A stretch of DNA of 64,000 bases, taken from positions 537,001 to 601,000 of the forward strand of contig NC_087390.1 in assembly GCF_963675165.1 (NCBI RefSeq), in the 5' to 3' direction. Below, one piece after another: positions 32,401 through 45,800 of this stretch (position 1 is the first letter of the stretch; each line of letters starts with the position of its first letter). Under the pieces are notes generated by a model. It saw only the letters and a list, made by a program, of their open reading frames with translations, was not told the origin of the DNA and made no database searches. A program made the position numbers and the translations under genes. The DNA is from Halichondria panicea. Its lineage: Eukaryota; Porifera; Demospongiae; Suberitida; Halichondriidae.

Positions 32401-34832
32401 TGCCTTGAACTATTTTTGACCAGGAATCTTCGATTTCCTTTCTCGATAAATGTTTACTTACATCCGCACATTCTAGGTTAACAAAGTCTTTAACACACTG
32501 GAGAGGATATTTGTCATCAGCAGGGAGAGATCTTGTATCGTAAATACTAGTTAAGTATGATCGATAAATTCCTATTGCTTCATCTGGTTTGATGGTGGAA
32601 CGGTTATCTGACTTGGGTTCTACAGTATAAAGAATAATCATGAAGTGAAGGTAACAATACAGTGGAATCTTCAATAATGGACCCTCCAAACTAAGTAAAC
32701 AGTGAGAAATACAACAAATAGGACTGCGCTTCCACCCTCAAACTTTTAGAGTCTTACATGAACAAATACAGCAATCCTTGAGATGTGTCCTTTACTCTAT
32801 CACCACTCACACAAACTACCGATTAGCTAACTCACTGGTTGGTCCAGGAGTCGGTGTGGACAATTTCTTCTTAGATGGCCCAGGTGAAGTATCGTCATCT
32901 GCTATAATTATATATACAATTGACTGAAGTATACATAAAGATAATATAAGTGTTCGTGACGAGGTGGACTATCCATTCACATAGTTAAGTGCTGTTGACT
33001 ATTCATAGAAATGCTTATAGTGTGGTCTATATTGCTAGTAGCCTCACAATTGTCCTACATATCTAAGTTACGTTCCCGGCTTTAGGCTGCGGTATACTGC
33101 ATAGAAATGCTGGTCAAGGTTAGCCTCATGACTATTTATACCTGTACATGCCTTCTCTATAGCCTCAGCGACATCATTCCGATCAACTGTTGGTGCTCTG
33201 AGACTCTGACATATGTCAGAATAGGTGAGAGGGCCAGTCTTCAGGCGAGCAGATATCATTTCACGTAGACAATCCTTGTTCCTGCGATACTCATCTTTTA
33301 TATCTTTGAGGGTCCCAGGATCTAATCCCAGATCAAGTCCCAGGTCGAACCAGTCTCCAGCAGCTTTTATCAAGTTCTTATAAGCAAGATTCAAATCACC
33401 GAGAGTCAGAATTGAGGCTACAAAAATTACAAGCAAATAATAAGTACACAATGTTATACACGTGGTTCGTATATGTTCTGTGATGAGCAACTTGTATTAA
33501 TAATTATATACATACACATGGTTTAGACGGCTTACTAAACGTTGGTCCAGGGTTTGCTTCAACATCTCCTGACTGTAACAGTAAGCGGAATATCAGTAAC
33601 AGTATACACAGACTGAGAGTGGGGGGCAACATCAGTCGATTAGTGCTCTGAACTCTCACTTGGAACTTGGTCGGCTTTTCTTGAGTATCAAAAACTAAAA
33701 AGTAAAAGTGATGTTTATAATTATTGTGGCAGTAAATATATAATTGATTACCTGATGTGGTTGAGTTCCATTGTTTCCGAGGGTTCCATCTCACCAAGCA
33801 GGCAGTGATGAGTGAGTAGCAGGTGATAAGCACAGCTGACAGAATGAGAACGGCCAGTGCACTCCCCCTCCATCCCAGCTCACAAGGAAACACTCCAGTC
33901 CAACTCAAGTCAACCACAGGGCAAGCAGGACGTGGGGGAGCTGTGTATAGAGTTACATACATAATGATATTCATGTGCTGTGACATTACAATTGGTAATG
34001 GGTCATGAGATTCCGTGAATAGCAATTAAGCAATACACTAATGGCTGTTTCCTTAAGTGTAATTGTAGCCCGTAATATGAGTAGAGTACAAGGGAGTATT
34101 ATGAGACCTCTACAATTAATGTAGTTAATGTCTGACTTGCAGTAATCAGCTAAATAGCCTGTTCACTAACTACTATAATTATGGTCAATAGGCTTTGCAT
34201 ATAAGCAAACAAATTAGTGACAGTGCTTTGTTTACAGCTAATGCTAGTATTTAGTGTTTAAAGTGGTTTGGGTATTGAGACAGGGGGGTATTACTGACAC
34301 CATTGCTAGTAATTAATTTAAACCCTAATTGGCTGTTCTAACATAATATCTGATAATAAAATAATTATAGTGATTATTCTGCCAATATACAGTTTTAACA
34401 TTAATACCTAATGAATTTTACTTGGCACCCACACTTAAATTTGGTCAATTAACAAACTGTTGTGGAATCTCTGTCAACACAAGCATACAACTCAAAATTT
34501 CTTTTGGAAAAAAATACTAGAGTTAAATTATTAATAAGACTATTAAGAATAGCTGAAGCACTTCTCATAATTGGTTCTGCCTCTACTCTATGACAAGAAA
34601 TGTTATGCAATTATTGGTGAGTATGCTTCACTGACTTACATGAAAAAGTTTGTAAGAAGAGTATGTATCTGATGGTGACCATAATGAGGTAGAGTTGGTA
34701 GAGGACAGGGGTGATCAACACAGAGGCAAGGCAGGCTCTGAGCTGCCAACTAGGTTTATGGAAATCCAGGGTAACATCATCGTCCAGATCAATTGAGAGA
34801 TAACGGGCTTGTCTCTGAGATGTCATCTTCAT
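29432..34832 (-). CDS. NLR-C: membrane module-2A-Death-NACHT-LRR receptor
   Basis: Six minus-strand exons with phase-1 GT-AG joins: 34640-34832, 33752-33940, 33536-33694, 33142-33417, 32836-32898, 29432-32619. They sum to 4068 nt, 1355 aa, all open. Residues 1-177 are the membrane module (three extra residues, LML, in exon 3) ending in NPG; the released receptor is 1178 aa. Death domain about 181-272 (WFDLGLDLGLDPGTLKDI), a Ser/Thr/Pro linker, then NACHT (GAPGGGKTTLS, ILFILEGLDELPP, VTTRPWA), winged helix (YNFLHLTLQEFLAAF) and LRRs. The LRR holds a longer variable loop near 29690-29760 than any sister copy, with an internal duplication (YVEYTPF / YFEYTPY). The C-terminal tail after RIVFI differs from NLR-A/D because the 3' spacer is rearranged. 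Confidence 0.88.
33543..33569 (-). other. 2A ribosome-skipping motif in NLR-C
   Basis: Codons for GDVEANPGP, preceded by LSLCILLLIFRLLLQS (one Y to C change) and followed by TFT and the Death domain. Upstream product 177 aa. Confidence 0.92.
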
Positions 34833-35046
34833 AGTTCTGTCAGGAATAGACCAACTGTGCCAGCTCCAAGATTTAATGTTGTGGTTGAAGCTTACTTCTT
34901 TAGTGCAGATTTAATGTCAGTCAGAGCTAGAGAATCTTGTGCATGCTCTTTTGACCACAAAACCTCCCCCGTTTTTTTGCAACGTTATTCATTCAATTGT
35001 TTCAATAACGATCTTTACCGTATGTAACAAATTTGGCCTCGGTTCT
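34833..35046. promoter_or_regulatory. Head-to-head NLR-C / EAF spacer (putative bidirectional promoter)
   Basis: 214 bp between divergent start codons, sharing the blocks listed for 24170-24391. Promoter role inferred only from spacing and conservation. Confidence 0.5.
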
Positions 35047-36045
35047 ATGGCTGAAGTTGCTTCTACTGCACTGAACTGCTCCCAGTGAAACTGGGTGAGG
35101 AATATCGAGTCAAATTGGGCAAGAGCTTCACCTTCCCCAGGGAGAACGCCTATCACACCATCAAATGTGAGTCACAGTTTCTCCGATTTCTACCATACTA
35201 AAAAAAAATCATAATTATCGCCATGCATACATAGAGTTCATCTCCTTCAGTGAAGGATTATATAAACCAGGTAGGAAGACTGTAGTGGCGTGTCTCCACC
35301 CCTTTAGTATTAATATAATGTCTAATAAATGTATTTTTTCAGCCGAATTTTACCGAATCATTTAGTGACTGACATTGATGGCCACTGTATCAGATGACTT
35401 CAAGCCTCTGTCAGTGGATCCCACAAAGCCTGGTAAACTGCGAGTGGCTGATAATGAAGTGAACGTACAACTATACCAGTAGTACAGGTGAGGGGATAAC
35501 TGTAGCTTAGCTACAATCACTTCCTCCATACCCTGAGGTTGTATCTAGGGAAGTGAGCAGTCACCGTGGTGGTACACTGGGGTACTGTACAACTAGCCCA
35601 GCATCATATCACACACTATTTGCTATCTCACAGCAACTGAGCTAGATCTATTAGTAGGTTTCTAGGGAGGAGCCAACTTAATAAGCAAGTACATGTAGTT
35701 GTGTAGTTACAATTATGAGCTCTCCAATCATCTATTTTATTGTAAGGCGTGTTTGCCAATAGAGAGGTGGCCTCCTAACACAGTCAGGTCCAAACACATA
35801 ATTATATGCTATGGAGATGTTGAGTGGCTGTATTATAGAGGGTGACTACAATAGACAGGTTTGACTATAACTACAATCATTCTGCCCCCCTCCACTTCCA
35901 CACAGGCTGAGTGGACTGATGATGTGGCCCAGTTCAGAGGACCCAAGAAGCCTGTCACTAAATAGTGTGTGCTCATCATAGACACTGTGTCTGGGGAGGC
36001 AGTACTGGAGAGGATCAGTAACAACATCCAACTCAAGGCCATCAG
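35047..36045 (+). pseudogene. EAF: EAF N-terminal exons, unit 4 (broken)
   Basis: Exon 1 from 35047 has a 5-bp insertion after ASTA (frame lost, stop soon after). Exon 2 (35394-35487) has a 2-bp insertion near 35473. Exon 3 (35906-36045) has GAG changed to TAG (VTK-stop) at about 35962. Three independent lesions show no coding constraint on this copy, while the adjacent NLR-C and NLR-D stay intact. Confidence 0.88.
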
Positions 36046-36475
36046 GTTATTAGTAGGACACTCAGGCAGAGTCAAGTGTATTATGTGTGTACACTAACCA
36101 CTAGGACACCCTCTATAATTATTACAGCCCAGGTTAATGGAGTTGCTTGCTTACAATTATAGACAAAACCTACTGTAGCAAAAGTCACTAAGGGCACCAA
36201 AGTGTAATAGCTCCCCAATGGTTTGGGGACTCTTTTAGCTGCCATAACTTGAATTCTGTGGATCCAATTTCAACGCTTATCTGATTTTCAGAAAGAGACC
36301 TATCATATTTGAAAGATAAAAAAGCAATTCTTATTTCTGCTGCTACCCCTCACACACACACACACACACACCACATTTATTTAATGCCTGTTCCCCATTC
36401 CCAACACTCCCATCACCACCACAAAACCTCTAGACAATTCCTGAGGTTTATTATCATATACAGTCCAAGATAAGA

Positions 36476-36821
<346 letters not shown>

Positions 36822-38939
36822 GGGACGGACACAAGTGATGATGAATGCGTACGCTGACCTTGTGTTCCAGTTTGGAATGGCTGACGAGAACCAAGCCGCT
36901 TACATTTATTCAAGGACCAACACGGCTGTGCAGTACATCAAAACTGAATGGTTTTACGATGGCTTCAAGGTACACACACTATACACAGCATCAGAACTCT
37001 AGTCACAGAGGCAACTCTAGTACTCAGTACCTGTACAGGAACCAACTACTGAAGCCACTGACTAACTACAATGTATGTGCATCACGTACCCCCTCTCGTC
37101 CACCAGGGTTCAGTACCTAGCAGTTAGTGAACATTGTAGCCAGCTGTGTGCTTGTCTAAGCTATTACTGAACGCAGCTGTTACGGTTTATTCGGTGGCCA
37201 ATTCACAGAAGCTCAGCATCCAAAATCCATTTCACATTCTCAAAGTAGGTATAACATGTTTGTGCCGACTGTTGCAGATTTTTGATGCTCTGCTCAACGG
37301 AGATCTGATATACCGTATCCTACGTACTTGTACAACATCACTGGATCCACCAACTACTACAACATTCTCAGGACCTCGCTAGGTACACGTATGTTGATAG
37401 AGTATGTCAGAAAGTGTTGGATAGAAGTATACAGTCCTGTTTGGAGTGGTATATACTCTTTTTACCTATACGTAGTGTACTGAACATTCTACTGTATTAT
37501 TTATCTTATGTTGGTACATACTTAACCAGTGTTTGGTTAAAGGGCTCTTGTTTGAGTAGCTAATTGAATTTGGGAATCTGTACAAGTTAAGTTGTGTGTA
37601 TGGATTGAATTTGGGGAAGTCCTGGACTATACAATTATCTCTATTGTGGTCATGTACTGTGTTAGAGGACACATTGAGAAGCTGTGTGCATGGCAAATAA
37701 TGGCAAGAAAGATTAGCAGTAATACATGCTGCCCCTCCCCCAAGCCATAGTCTAGCCTGCCACCCTGTTTGAACTGTACACTGGGGGAAACACTGACTTA
37801 AGTATTGTAGGGTGTTGTTGAAATGTCATGCCCTGGGGTGATTGGTTTCTCCCTGTGTGTATACTTGTGTAAGGAAACCAATCTATAGCTGTCACCCCTT
37901 GCAAGGACAGACCAACAGTGGCTATAATAAAGAGGTGGTCTGGTTCAAACACATGCTATGGAGACTCTGAAGCTTGTTAACCTGGCTGTATTGTAAAGGG
38001 TGCCTGATTATAGGCTGACCACAATAGACAAGTTTCACTGCATTTAATTTAGTTACAGTATAAGAACTGTAGAGGGCAATTGCTGACATTTTGGTCATGC
38101 AAATTGATTATTTAAGACAGTTGTTCACATGCAATATTTCTTATTCGTCCAGCCTCCCCTGATTTTAACTACTACGTTCCCTTCATCAACACCACTGACA
38201 TCAGACGAGCCATTCACGTCGGCAGTCTCAGCTATGGCTATCACGCTGAGGTGGACAGATTAAAGGTTGCTAGTTTTGTATATGTTCTTACCCCCCCCCC
38301 ACACACAAAAATTTCTTGTTCTCACCTCCCTCCCCACACACAAAAATTTCTTGTTCTCACCCCCCCCCCACACACACACACATTTTTTGTTCTCCCCTCC
38401 CTCCCCACACACACACACATTTCTTGTTCTCACCCCCCCCACAGATAAATTTCTTGTTCTCACCCCCCTACACACACACATTTCTTGTTCTCCCCCCACA
38501 CACACACACACATTTCTTGTTCTCACCTCCCCCCCACACACACACATTTCTTGTTCTCACCCCCCACACACACACACACACATTTCTTGTTCTCACCTCC
38601 CCCCCACACACACACATTTCTTGTTCTCACCTCCCCCCCACACACACACATTTCTTGTTCTCACCCCCCCCCCACACACACACACACATTTCTTGTTCTG
38701 ACCCCCCACACACACACACACACACATTCTTGTTCTCACCCCCTACACACACACACACACACACATTTCTTGTTCTCACCCCCCACGCACACACACACAT
38801 TTCTTGTTCTCACCCCCCACACACACACACACACATTTCTTGTTCTCACCCCCCCCCACATACACACATTTCTTATTCTCACCCCCCCCCCCACACACAC
38901 ACACACACATTAAAGGTTTCTAATTTTGTTATGTTCGAG

Positions 38940-38956
38940 TTAACCCTAACCCTAAC
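38940..38956. repeat. Telomere-like motif, unit 4, first
   Basis: TTAACCCTAACCCTAAC after ATGTTCGAG, followed by CCCCACACACATAC, which restarts the minisatellite. Confidence 0.9.
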
Positions 38957-39301
38957 CCCCACACACATACATATATTCTTGTTCGCAACCCCCCCCCCAC
39001 ACACACATATTCTTGTTCTCACCCCCACCCCACACACACACATATTCTTGTTTTCACCCCCCCCCACACACACACACACACATATTCTTGTTCTCACCCC
39101 CCCACACACACCCACATATTCTTCTTCTCACCCCCCCCACACACACACACATTTCTTGTTCTCACCCCCCCCCCACACACACACACACACACACATATTC
39201 TTGTTCTCACCCCCCCCCCCCCACACACACACACATATTCTTGTTCTCACCCCCCCCCACACACACACACATTAAAGGTTTCTAATTTTGTTATGTTCGG
39301 G

Positions 39302-39318
39302 TTAACCCTAACCCTAAC
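39302..39318. repeat. Telomere-like motif, unit 4, second
   Basis: TTAACCCTAACCCTAAC after ATGTTCGGG, again followed by a restart of the minisatellite. Confidence 0.9.
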
Positions 39319-39726
39319 CCCCCTACACACACACACATATTCTTGTTCTCACCCCCCCCCCACACACACACACACACACACATATTCTTGTTCTCACCCC
39401 CCCCCCACACACACACACACACATATTCTTTCTTGTTCTCACCCCCACCCCACACACACACACATATTCTTGTTCTCACCGCCCCCCCCACACACACACA
39501 CACACACACATATTCTTGTTCTCACCCCCCCCCCCCACACACACACATATTCTTTCTTGTTCTCATCCCCCCCACACACACCCACATATTCTTGTTCTCA
39601 CCCCCCCCCACACACACATTTCTTGTTCTCACCCCTCCCCCCACACACACACACATATTCTTGTTCTCACCCCCCCCCCCCACACACACACACACATTAA
39701 AGGTTTCTAATTTTGTTATGTTCGAG

Positions 39727-39743
39727 TTAACCCTAACCCTAAC
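39727..39743. repeat. Telomere-like motif, unit 4, third
   Basis: TTAACCCTAACCCTAAC just upstream of the CPVL last-exon acceptor. Confidence 0.9.
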
Positions 39744-40224
39744 CACCACACACACATTTCTCCCTTCACAGATAGGAGATGATGTTGCCGGGTATGTGAG
39801 GACAGTGAACAAGTTTATGCAGGTGGTCGTGAGAGGGGGTGGGCACATTCTCCCGTTTGACCAGCCGGAGAGAGCACTCAACCTCATCCAGAACTTTGTG
39901 AACATGCAATAGCCTATTATAATTATGTTGTCTGGAAATGATCATGCTTCAAGTATAAGGATAAAAATGAAATCTATAATTATAGTCGTGTCATTTAATA
40001 TGTTGTTTGAAGAGAAGATTTTAATTACCAAATCAACGAAACGATCAAAAACAATTGCTATTAGAGACATAAATAATTATGGAGTGTATAATTATTGTAT
40101 AGCGTTTATACTCTCTGCCCAATGGTACACAAAAATATACTGTACATGTATAAGAAAGATAGCCACCGATTGGGAAGACTTATCAGATTTAGTATACAAA
40201 CTAGACCATAACATAAAACAGGGG

Positions 40225-43200
40225 TCATACATACCACCAAATAAACACAATTCTTCGTCTGACATCAACGTACTTGGGACATGTGACAATGTTCTTTTTT
40301 GTATTCTTAGAAGTGCCGAATTGTTTCAGTGTTTTGTTTTCCAACAGCCCCCTGACAATTGGGGAGCACTCGGTGATCTCAGCATTGAGGTGAAACACTT
40401 CTAGAGCCTTGTTCCTGGCTAACACATTACCAACAGCTTCAGCCTCTTCAGTGGTAACAGTGTATGGTATTGAATGTACTGATATTTTCACATACAGTTG
40501 GAGTTTCAGGTGTTTAACTGTATTGTTTTCTCTCAATGCTTTCAAAATGGGTAGTAGCTCCATTGGCAACCGCAAATAAAACGTAAGTTCAATGAATTGT
40601 AGAGTTGTATTACGTTGAAACATTTGGGCCAGTTCAAGCGTTCCGAGATTATAACCTGAGCCTGAACGAGGCGAAATTGTTAGCTTAGTTAGACATGTGT
40701 TAACTTTCAGTCCCTGCAATAAATGACTTGGGATACTTTTGAAATCAATATAATCCAGTTTCAATTCCTCTAGAGATGTGTCAGTCTGTAGATACTCACC
40801 AATAGCTTCATCAAAATCACGGTCAAAGTGACATCTAGGTTTAAGGGTTTTAATGGCATTTGATCGATTGTCTTTGAGAGAACGTAAAACTTCACAGGCA
40901 TTATCAGGACAATCCAAAGTTAGTGATTGCAAGTGCTGGGGGATACAAAAATATTCAAATTGGCCCTTTATTTCACTTTTGATATCGAGTTCTTTAAGTA
41001 TCGGACAATTGAGTAGAGAACTAAAAAGCTGCTCATATTGTGTGGGGGTGAACTTAACATAGTGAGAGCATCGCAGATATTGTAAGCTTAGTTTCCAGTG
41101 GCTTAATATTGAAATTATGTTTCTGATAGTAGACTCTGAAAAAACCACATCGTGTGTTGAAAACATTGTTTTTGCTTCTTCATTGGTAAATGGATATTCA
41201 GACAGTAAATGTGGCAAGATTCTCGTGGTATTATTTTTTAACTCAGTCACGTTTAATCCAATTGAAATATACCAATTATCAGTATCTGTGATGGGTGACT
41301 CAAAATGAGGCGATAGTACCAAATGTATCAACAACATTTCAATACTAGAATGTGCAATGAAGTCAGACAACAACTCTTCATCAGCTGGTGATACTTGAGC
41401 ACATTTCAAAACTTTCAAGCAGTGTTTTGGCTTCAAAATATCAAGTATTCGTATCACAGTGTCTCTTGAGATGCCAAAATCTAGCTCTACAACACTTAAG
41501 TTTGGAGATAGCTCTATAGTGTCAAATATTTTTAATGTACATGGAACCTCAGGCCCATCAAATCGATACAATGATTCTACTTCAATATCTCGATTACTGA
41601 TAGTGACGCTTTCTAATTCTTGTAGTATCCTATCAGTGAGTGTATGCCAAGCAGATGGAATCTCGAATGTGATACACATTTTCAGATGCCTTACACTTAG
41701 ATTAGAAGAAGGCAAAGCTTTGTTGATTCCTGCTAATATCATTGATTCATCCACATCATATTTATTAAGCTCGAATATGTCCATTTCAGTTACTTTGAAA
41801 TGAGCAGAAGCTACAACATAACCAAGTGCAAACTGATCAATTCTCCAATTATCATCATAATCCCGATCATATAGCGGTAGTTCATACAGCACATTACAAT
41901 ACAAGTCCTTCATGGCTTGCACATTTTGGCTTTCATAGATCCACAGAATTTGATCACTTGAGAATCTACACATTCTCTCGGCTTTTGATGATCCTTCCTC
42001 ATAGTACACATAAGGAGTTGGAAGTACACACTGTGTCCATGGGTCCTTCAGTTCAGTCAATCCAGCTAAAAACAATAGAATCATTTTGTATGATCCATCA
42101 TCAGCCTTTGTTTCAAACAAGATCAACTGCTCATGTGGGGTTTTCTTTTTCCAGACGTAAAATGCAGCGAGGAACTCTTGAAGTGTTAGATGAAGGAAAT
42201 TGTAAGATGGAGAACTGTTGCTTTTCTTATGTAAAGGATGTACACTGTTCATGAATCCAAGTGTGTTAGTATCAACAACATCTTCCTTGAAGAAAACCAA
42301 CTGTTGTTTTTCTTTTGTTATTCCTTTGTATGCAATATGGCAGAGCTTATCAAAATGTTTTTGAAGTGACGAAGGTAACTTACTCAGCTCACCACTCCAA
42401 TCACTGTCTGAATGTCTTTTAATCAAAATTTGACAGTATTCGGTGTATAGTTCAGTTGTTGTGTTGGGGATTATGCTATTGCTATTCTCATGGTTTTCTC
42501 TGTAAACTTCGACTACTATTCTGGCATGAAGAGGGTTATACATTGCACTAGAGATACGTGGATTAGAGTTAATGTATTCGCGTAGTTCTGGTGGAGCCCC
42601 ATCTTTGATCATTAGATCAATGTACTCTTGAATTTGTTCGGAAGAAAAACCTAAAATTTCAATGAACTGATCAACTCTTGAGCTACAAGTAACAGGTAGA
42701 TCACATACAGCCCAGGGCCTAGTGGTAACAAGCACGGTACTAGCTGGCAGAAGACGTCCGGTTATTAGTTTCATAAAAATGGAATTTTTTTGTCTAAAGA
42801 ATGGTGGCAACTCATCCAGGCCTTCCAAAATGAAAAGAATACCTTGCCCATGATGATTTTGTATGATAGTAGTAGCAACAACATTTTTAGAAGCATCAAT
42901 ATTTTCACATTGAAATAGATCAACTAATTCTACAGCTTCCTGAACATTCTCATCTCGAAGTCGGAGCAACACAACGAGGGAGTAATCTGTCCAAACTTTA
43001 CCATTAGCCCATCGTCTGCACAGTTCCCATGACAAAGTCGTCTTACCTCCTCCAGGAGCCCCTTTAATGACAACTAGTTTAGAGAATTTGTCCTCTACTT
43101 TGGAAGCTATTTGGTCTATTGTGATTGAATCTCTAGGAAATCTATCCAGCTTGCCTTGAACTATTTTTGACCAGGACTCTTCAATTTCCTTTCTCGATAA

Positions 43201-45195
43201 ATGTTTACTTACATCCGCACATTTTAGGTTAATAAAGTCTTTAACACACTGGAGAGGATATTTGTCATCAGCAGGGAGGGATCTTGTATCGTAAATACTA
43301 GTTAAGTATGATCGATAAATTCTTATTGCTTCATCTGGTTGGATGGTAGAACGATTATCAGATTTGGAATCTACAGTATAAAAGAATAATCATGAAGCGA
43401 AGGTAATAATACAGTGGAATCTTCAATAATGCATGGGCCCTCAAAACTAAGTAAACTGTGAGAAATACAACAAATAGGACTGCGCTTCCACCCCCAAACT
43501 TTCAGAGTCTTACATGAAAAAATGCAGCAATCCCTGAGATGTGTCCTTTACTCTATCACCATGCACTCACACAAACTACCGATTCGCTAACTCACTGGTT
43601 GGTCCAGGAGTCGTTGTGGACAATTTCTGCCTCTTAGATGGCCCAGGTGAAGTACCATCATCTGAAAATAAGTCTATTAAACAATTGTGTATTTAAGTAC
43701 ATAATTTACGTACGTTCGTGACTAGGTTATAAACTATCCATTCACATAATTATACTCATAGAAATGCTTTTAGCATGGTCGTAAGTTAGCCTCAATACCT
43801 GTATATTCCTTCTCTATAGCTTTAGCGATGGCATCTCGTCTAACTGTTGGTGCTCTGAGACTCTGACATATTTCAGAATAGGTGAGAGTGGCAGTATTCA
43901 AGCGAGCTGCTAGCATTTTCCGTAAACAGGTTTCATTATCTCGATGTTCATCACCAATATTATCGAGGGTGTCGGGGCTTACTTTCAGCTTAAGTCCCAG
44001 GTTGAACCACTTTTTGGCGGCTTTTATCAATTTCTCGTAAACAGATGGCAAATCATTGATAGTCAGAATGGTGCCTATACAACAATTACAAGCAAATGAT
44101 AAGTGCAATGTGCAATGTCAACACATGGCTTATACATGCACACTCTATGAAATAGCTGACGAGCAACTTGTATTATATACGCATACATAAAGAGACACTG
44201 CTTACTAAACGTTGGTCCAGGGTTTGCTTCAACATCTCCTGATTGTAACAGTAAGCGGAATATCAGTAACAGTATATACAGACTGAGAGTGGGGGGCCGA
44301 TTAGAGCTCTGAACTCTCACTTGGAACTGGGTCGGCTTTTCTTGAGTATCAAAAACTAAAAAGTAAGAGTGACGTTTATAATTATTGTGGCAGTAAATAT
44401 ATAATTGATTACCTGATGTGGTTGAGTTCCATTGTTTCCGAGGGTTCCATCTCACCAAGCAGGCAGTGATGAGTGAGTAGCAGGTGATAAGCACAGCTGA
44501 CAGAATGAGAACGGCCAGTGCACTCCCCCTCCATCCCAGCTCACAAGGAAACACTCCGGTCCAACTCAAGTCAACCACAGGACAAGCAGGACGTGGGGGA
44601 GCTGTGTAGAGTTACATAAATATATTCATGTGCTGTGACATCACAAGTGTGGGTCATGAGATTCCGTGAATACCAATTAAGTAATACACTAATGGCTGTT
44701 TCCCATTAATTATGAGTAGAGTACAAGGGAGTATTATGAGACCTCTATAAAATTAATGTTTCTGACCAATTAATGTCAGCTAAATAGCCTGTTCACTAAA
44801 CCATAAATATTCATGTGCTATATTCATGTGCTGTGTCATCACAAGTGTGTGTCACGAGATTCCGTGAATACCAAGCAATGCTGTTTAAAACTGACCTTTA
44901 TATTATAATGTGGCCTATGCCCCGTAATATGCTCTGTATAATACCAAAGTGTATGATAAGAAATGTTATGCAATTATTGGTGAGTATGCTTCACTGACTT
45001 ACAGGAAAAAGTTTGTAAGAAGAGTATGTATCTGATGGTGACCATAATGAAGTAGAGTTGGTAGAGGACAGGGGTGATCAACACAGAGGCAAGGCTGGCT
45101 CTGAGCTGCCAACTAGGCTTAGGGAAAACCAGGGTAACATCGTCGTCCAGATCATTTGAGAAATAACGGGCATGTCTCTGAGATGTTATCTTCAT
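40225..45195 (-). CDS. NLR-D: membrane module-2A-Death-NACHT-LRR receptor
   Basis: Six minus-strand exons, phase-1 GT-AG joins: 45003-45195, 44413-44601, 44206-44355, 43799-44074, 43596-43661, 40225-43370. They sum to 4020 nt, 1339 aa, open throughout. Start MKITSQRHARYF; membrane module 1-174 ending NPG; released receptor 1165 aa. The Death domain (about 178-269, WFNLGLKLKVSPDTLDNI) is the most divergent of the set. NACHT has GAPGGGKTTLS, ILFILEGLDELPP and VTTRPWA. It is mosaic: its Walker A-B segment (FQCENIDASKNVVATT) is like A/C, while the following part (LLPASTVLVTTRPWAVCDLP) is like B/F. LRRs run to the end (IVFIWWYV). Confidence 0.88.
44213..44239 (-). other. 2A ribosome-skipping motif in NLR-D
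   Basis: Codons for GDVEANPGP after LSLYILLLIFRLLLQS; followed by TFS and a Death domain starting TILTINDL. Upstream product 174 aa. Confidence 0.92.
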
Positions 45196-45439
45196 GGTTC
45201 TGTCAGAAGACCATGCAACTGCGCAGCTCCAAGATTCAAGACAAATAGTTGCTGAGAAGCTTTTTCTGTAGCGTTCAGTGCAGACTTAATGCCAGTCAGA
45301 ACAAATAATCTTTGTTTAGCCTTGACCTTTGACTACGAGACCCTCCCCTTTTTTTGCAAAGATATTCATTAATTATTTCTTTAATGATCTTTACCGTATG
45401 CAACAATTTGGTTTGGAGTTGTCTCTCCTGTCTTGTTCT
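45196..45439. promoter_or_regulatory. Head-to-head NLR-D / EAF spacer (putative bidirectional promoter)
   Basis: 244 bp between divergent start codons, similar to 24170-24391 and 34833-35046 but with more substitutions. Confidence 0.45.
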
Positions 45440-45800
45440 ATGGCTGAAGTTGCTTCTACTGAGCAGCTCCCAGTGAAACTAGGTCAGGAATACCGAGTCA
45501 AACTGGGCAAGAGCTTCACCTTCCCCAGGGAGAACGCCTATCACACCATCAAATGTGAGTCAGAGTTTCTTTAAGTCGATTTCTAGCATACTAAAAAAAT
45601 AATATTGCCATGCATACATAGAGTTCATCTCCTTCAGTGAAGGATTATATAAACCAGTATGGTAGGAAGACGGTAGTGGCGTGTCTCCACCCCCTTAGCC
45701 TTAATATAATGTCTAATGTATTTTTGCCAAATTTGTACACAACACTGGTGTGAATCATTTAGTGACTGACATTAGTATTTTTGATGGCCACTGTATCAGT
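45440..45800 (+). pseudogene. EAF: EAF exon 1 and truncated exon 2, unit 5
   Basis: Exon 1 (45440-45554) is intact (MAEVAST..., VKLGKSFTFPRENAYHTIK). The sequence leading into exon 2 is present up to its acceptor (CTGTATCAG, ending about 45800), then homology stops. Exon 2 beyond the acceptor and all of exon 3 are missing, replaced by unrelated sequence 45801-47274. Confidence 0.85.

Larger units (their letters stand above)
38289..39697. repeat. CA/TTTCTTGTTCTCACCC minisatellite, unit 4, in three blocks
   Basis: Blocks 38289-38911, 38958-39272 and 39319-39697. Each ends with TTAAAGGTTTCTAATTTTG, TTATGTTCG(A/G)G and the telomere-like motif. The block plus motif has therefore been triplicated in this unit. 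Minus-strand G-runs dominate. Confidence 0.95.
36823..39912 (+). pseudogene. CPVL: CPVL C-terminal exons, unit 4 (frameshift)
   Basis: Exons 36823-36969 (open), 37278-37382, 38153-38265 (DFNYYVPFINTTDIRRAIHVG) and 39772-39912 (RGGGHILPFDQPERAL, stop). Exon 2 has a 2-bp insertion (GATATACC for GATACC) near 37311 that shifts the frame. As in other units the Ser and Asp catalytic exons are absent. Confidence 0.82.

Noticed and set aside
33536-33694. The 2A motif as a trace of an integrated RNA virus
   Set aside because: The motif sits in a properly spliced exon at the same place in five NLR paralogs, and nothing else viral is visible. Cellular 2A-like sequences are known in NLRs and retrotransposons.
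39302-39318. A true chromosome end at the telomere-like motifs
   Set aside because: Only about 2.5 hexamers each, always followed by CPVL or minisatellite sequence.
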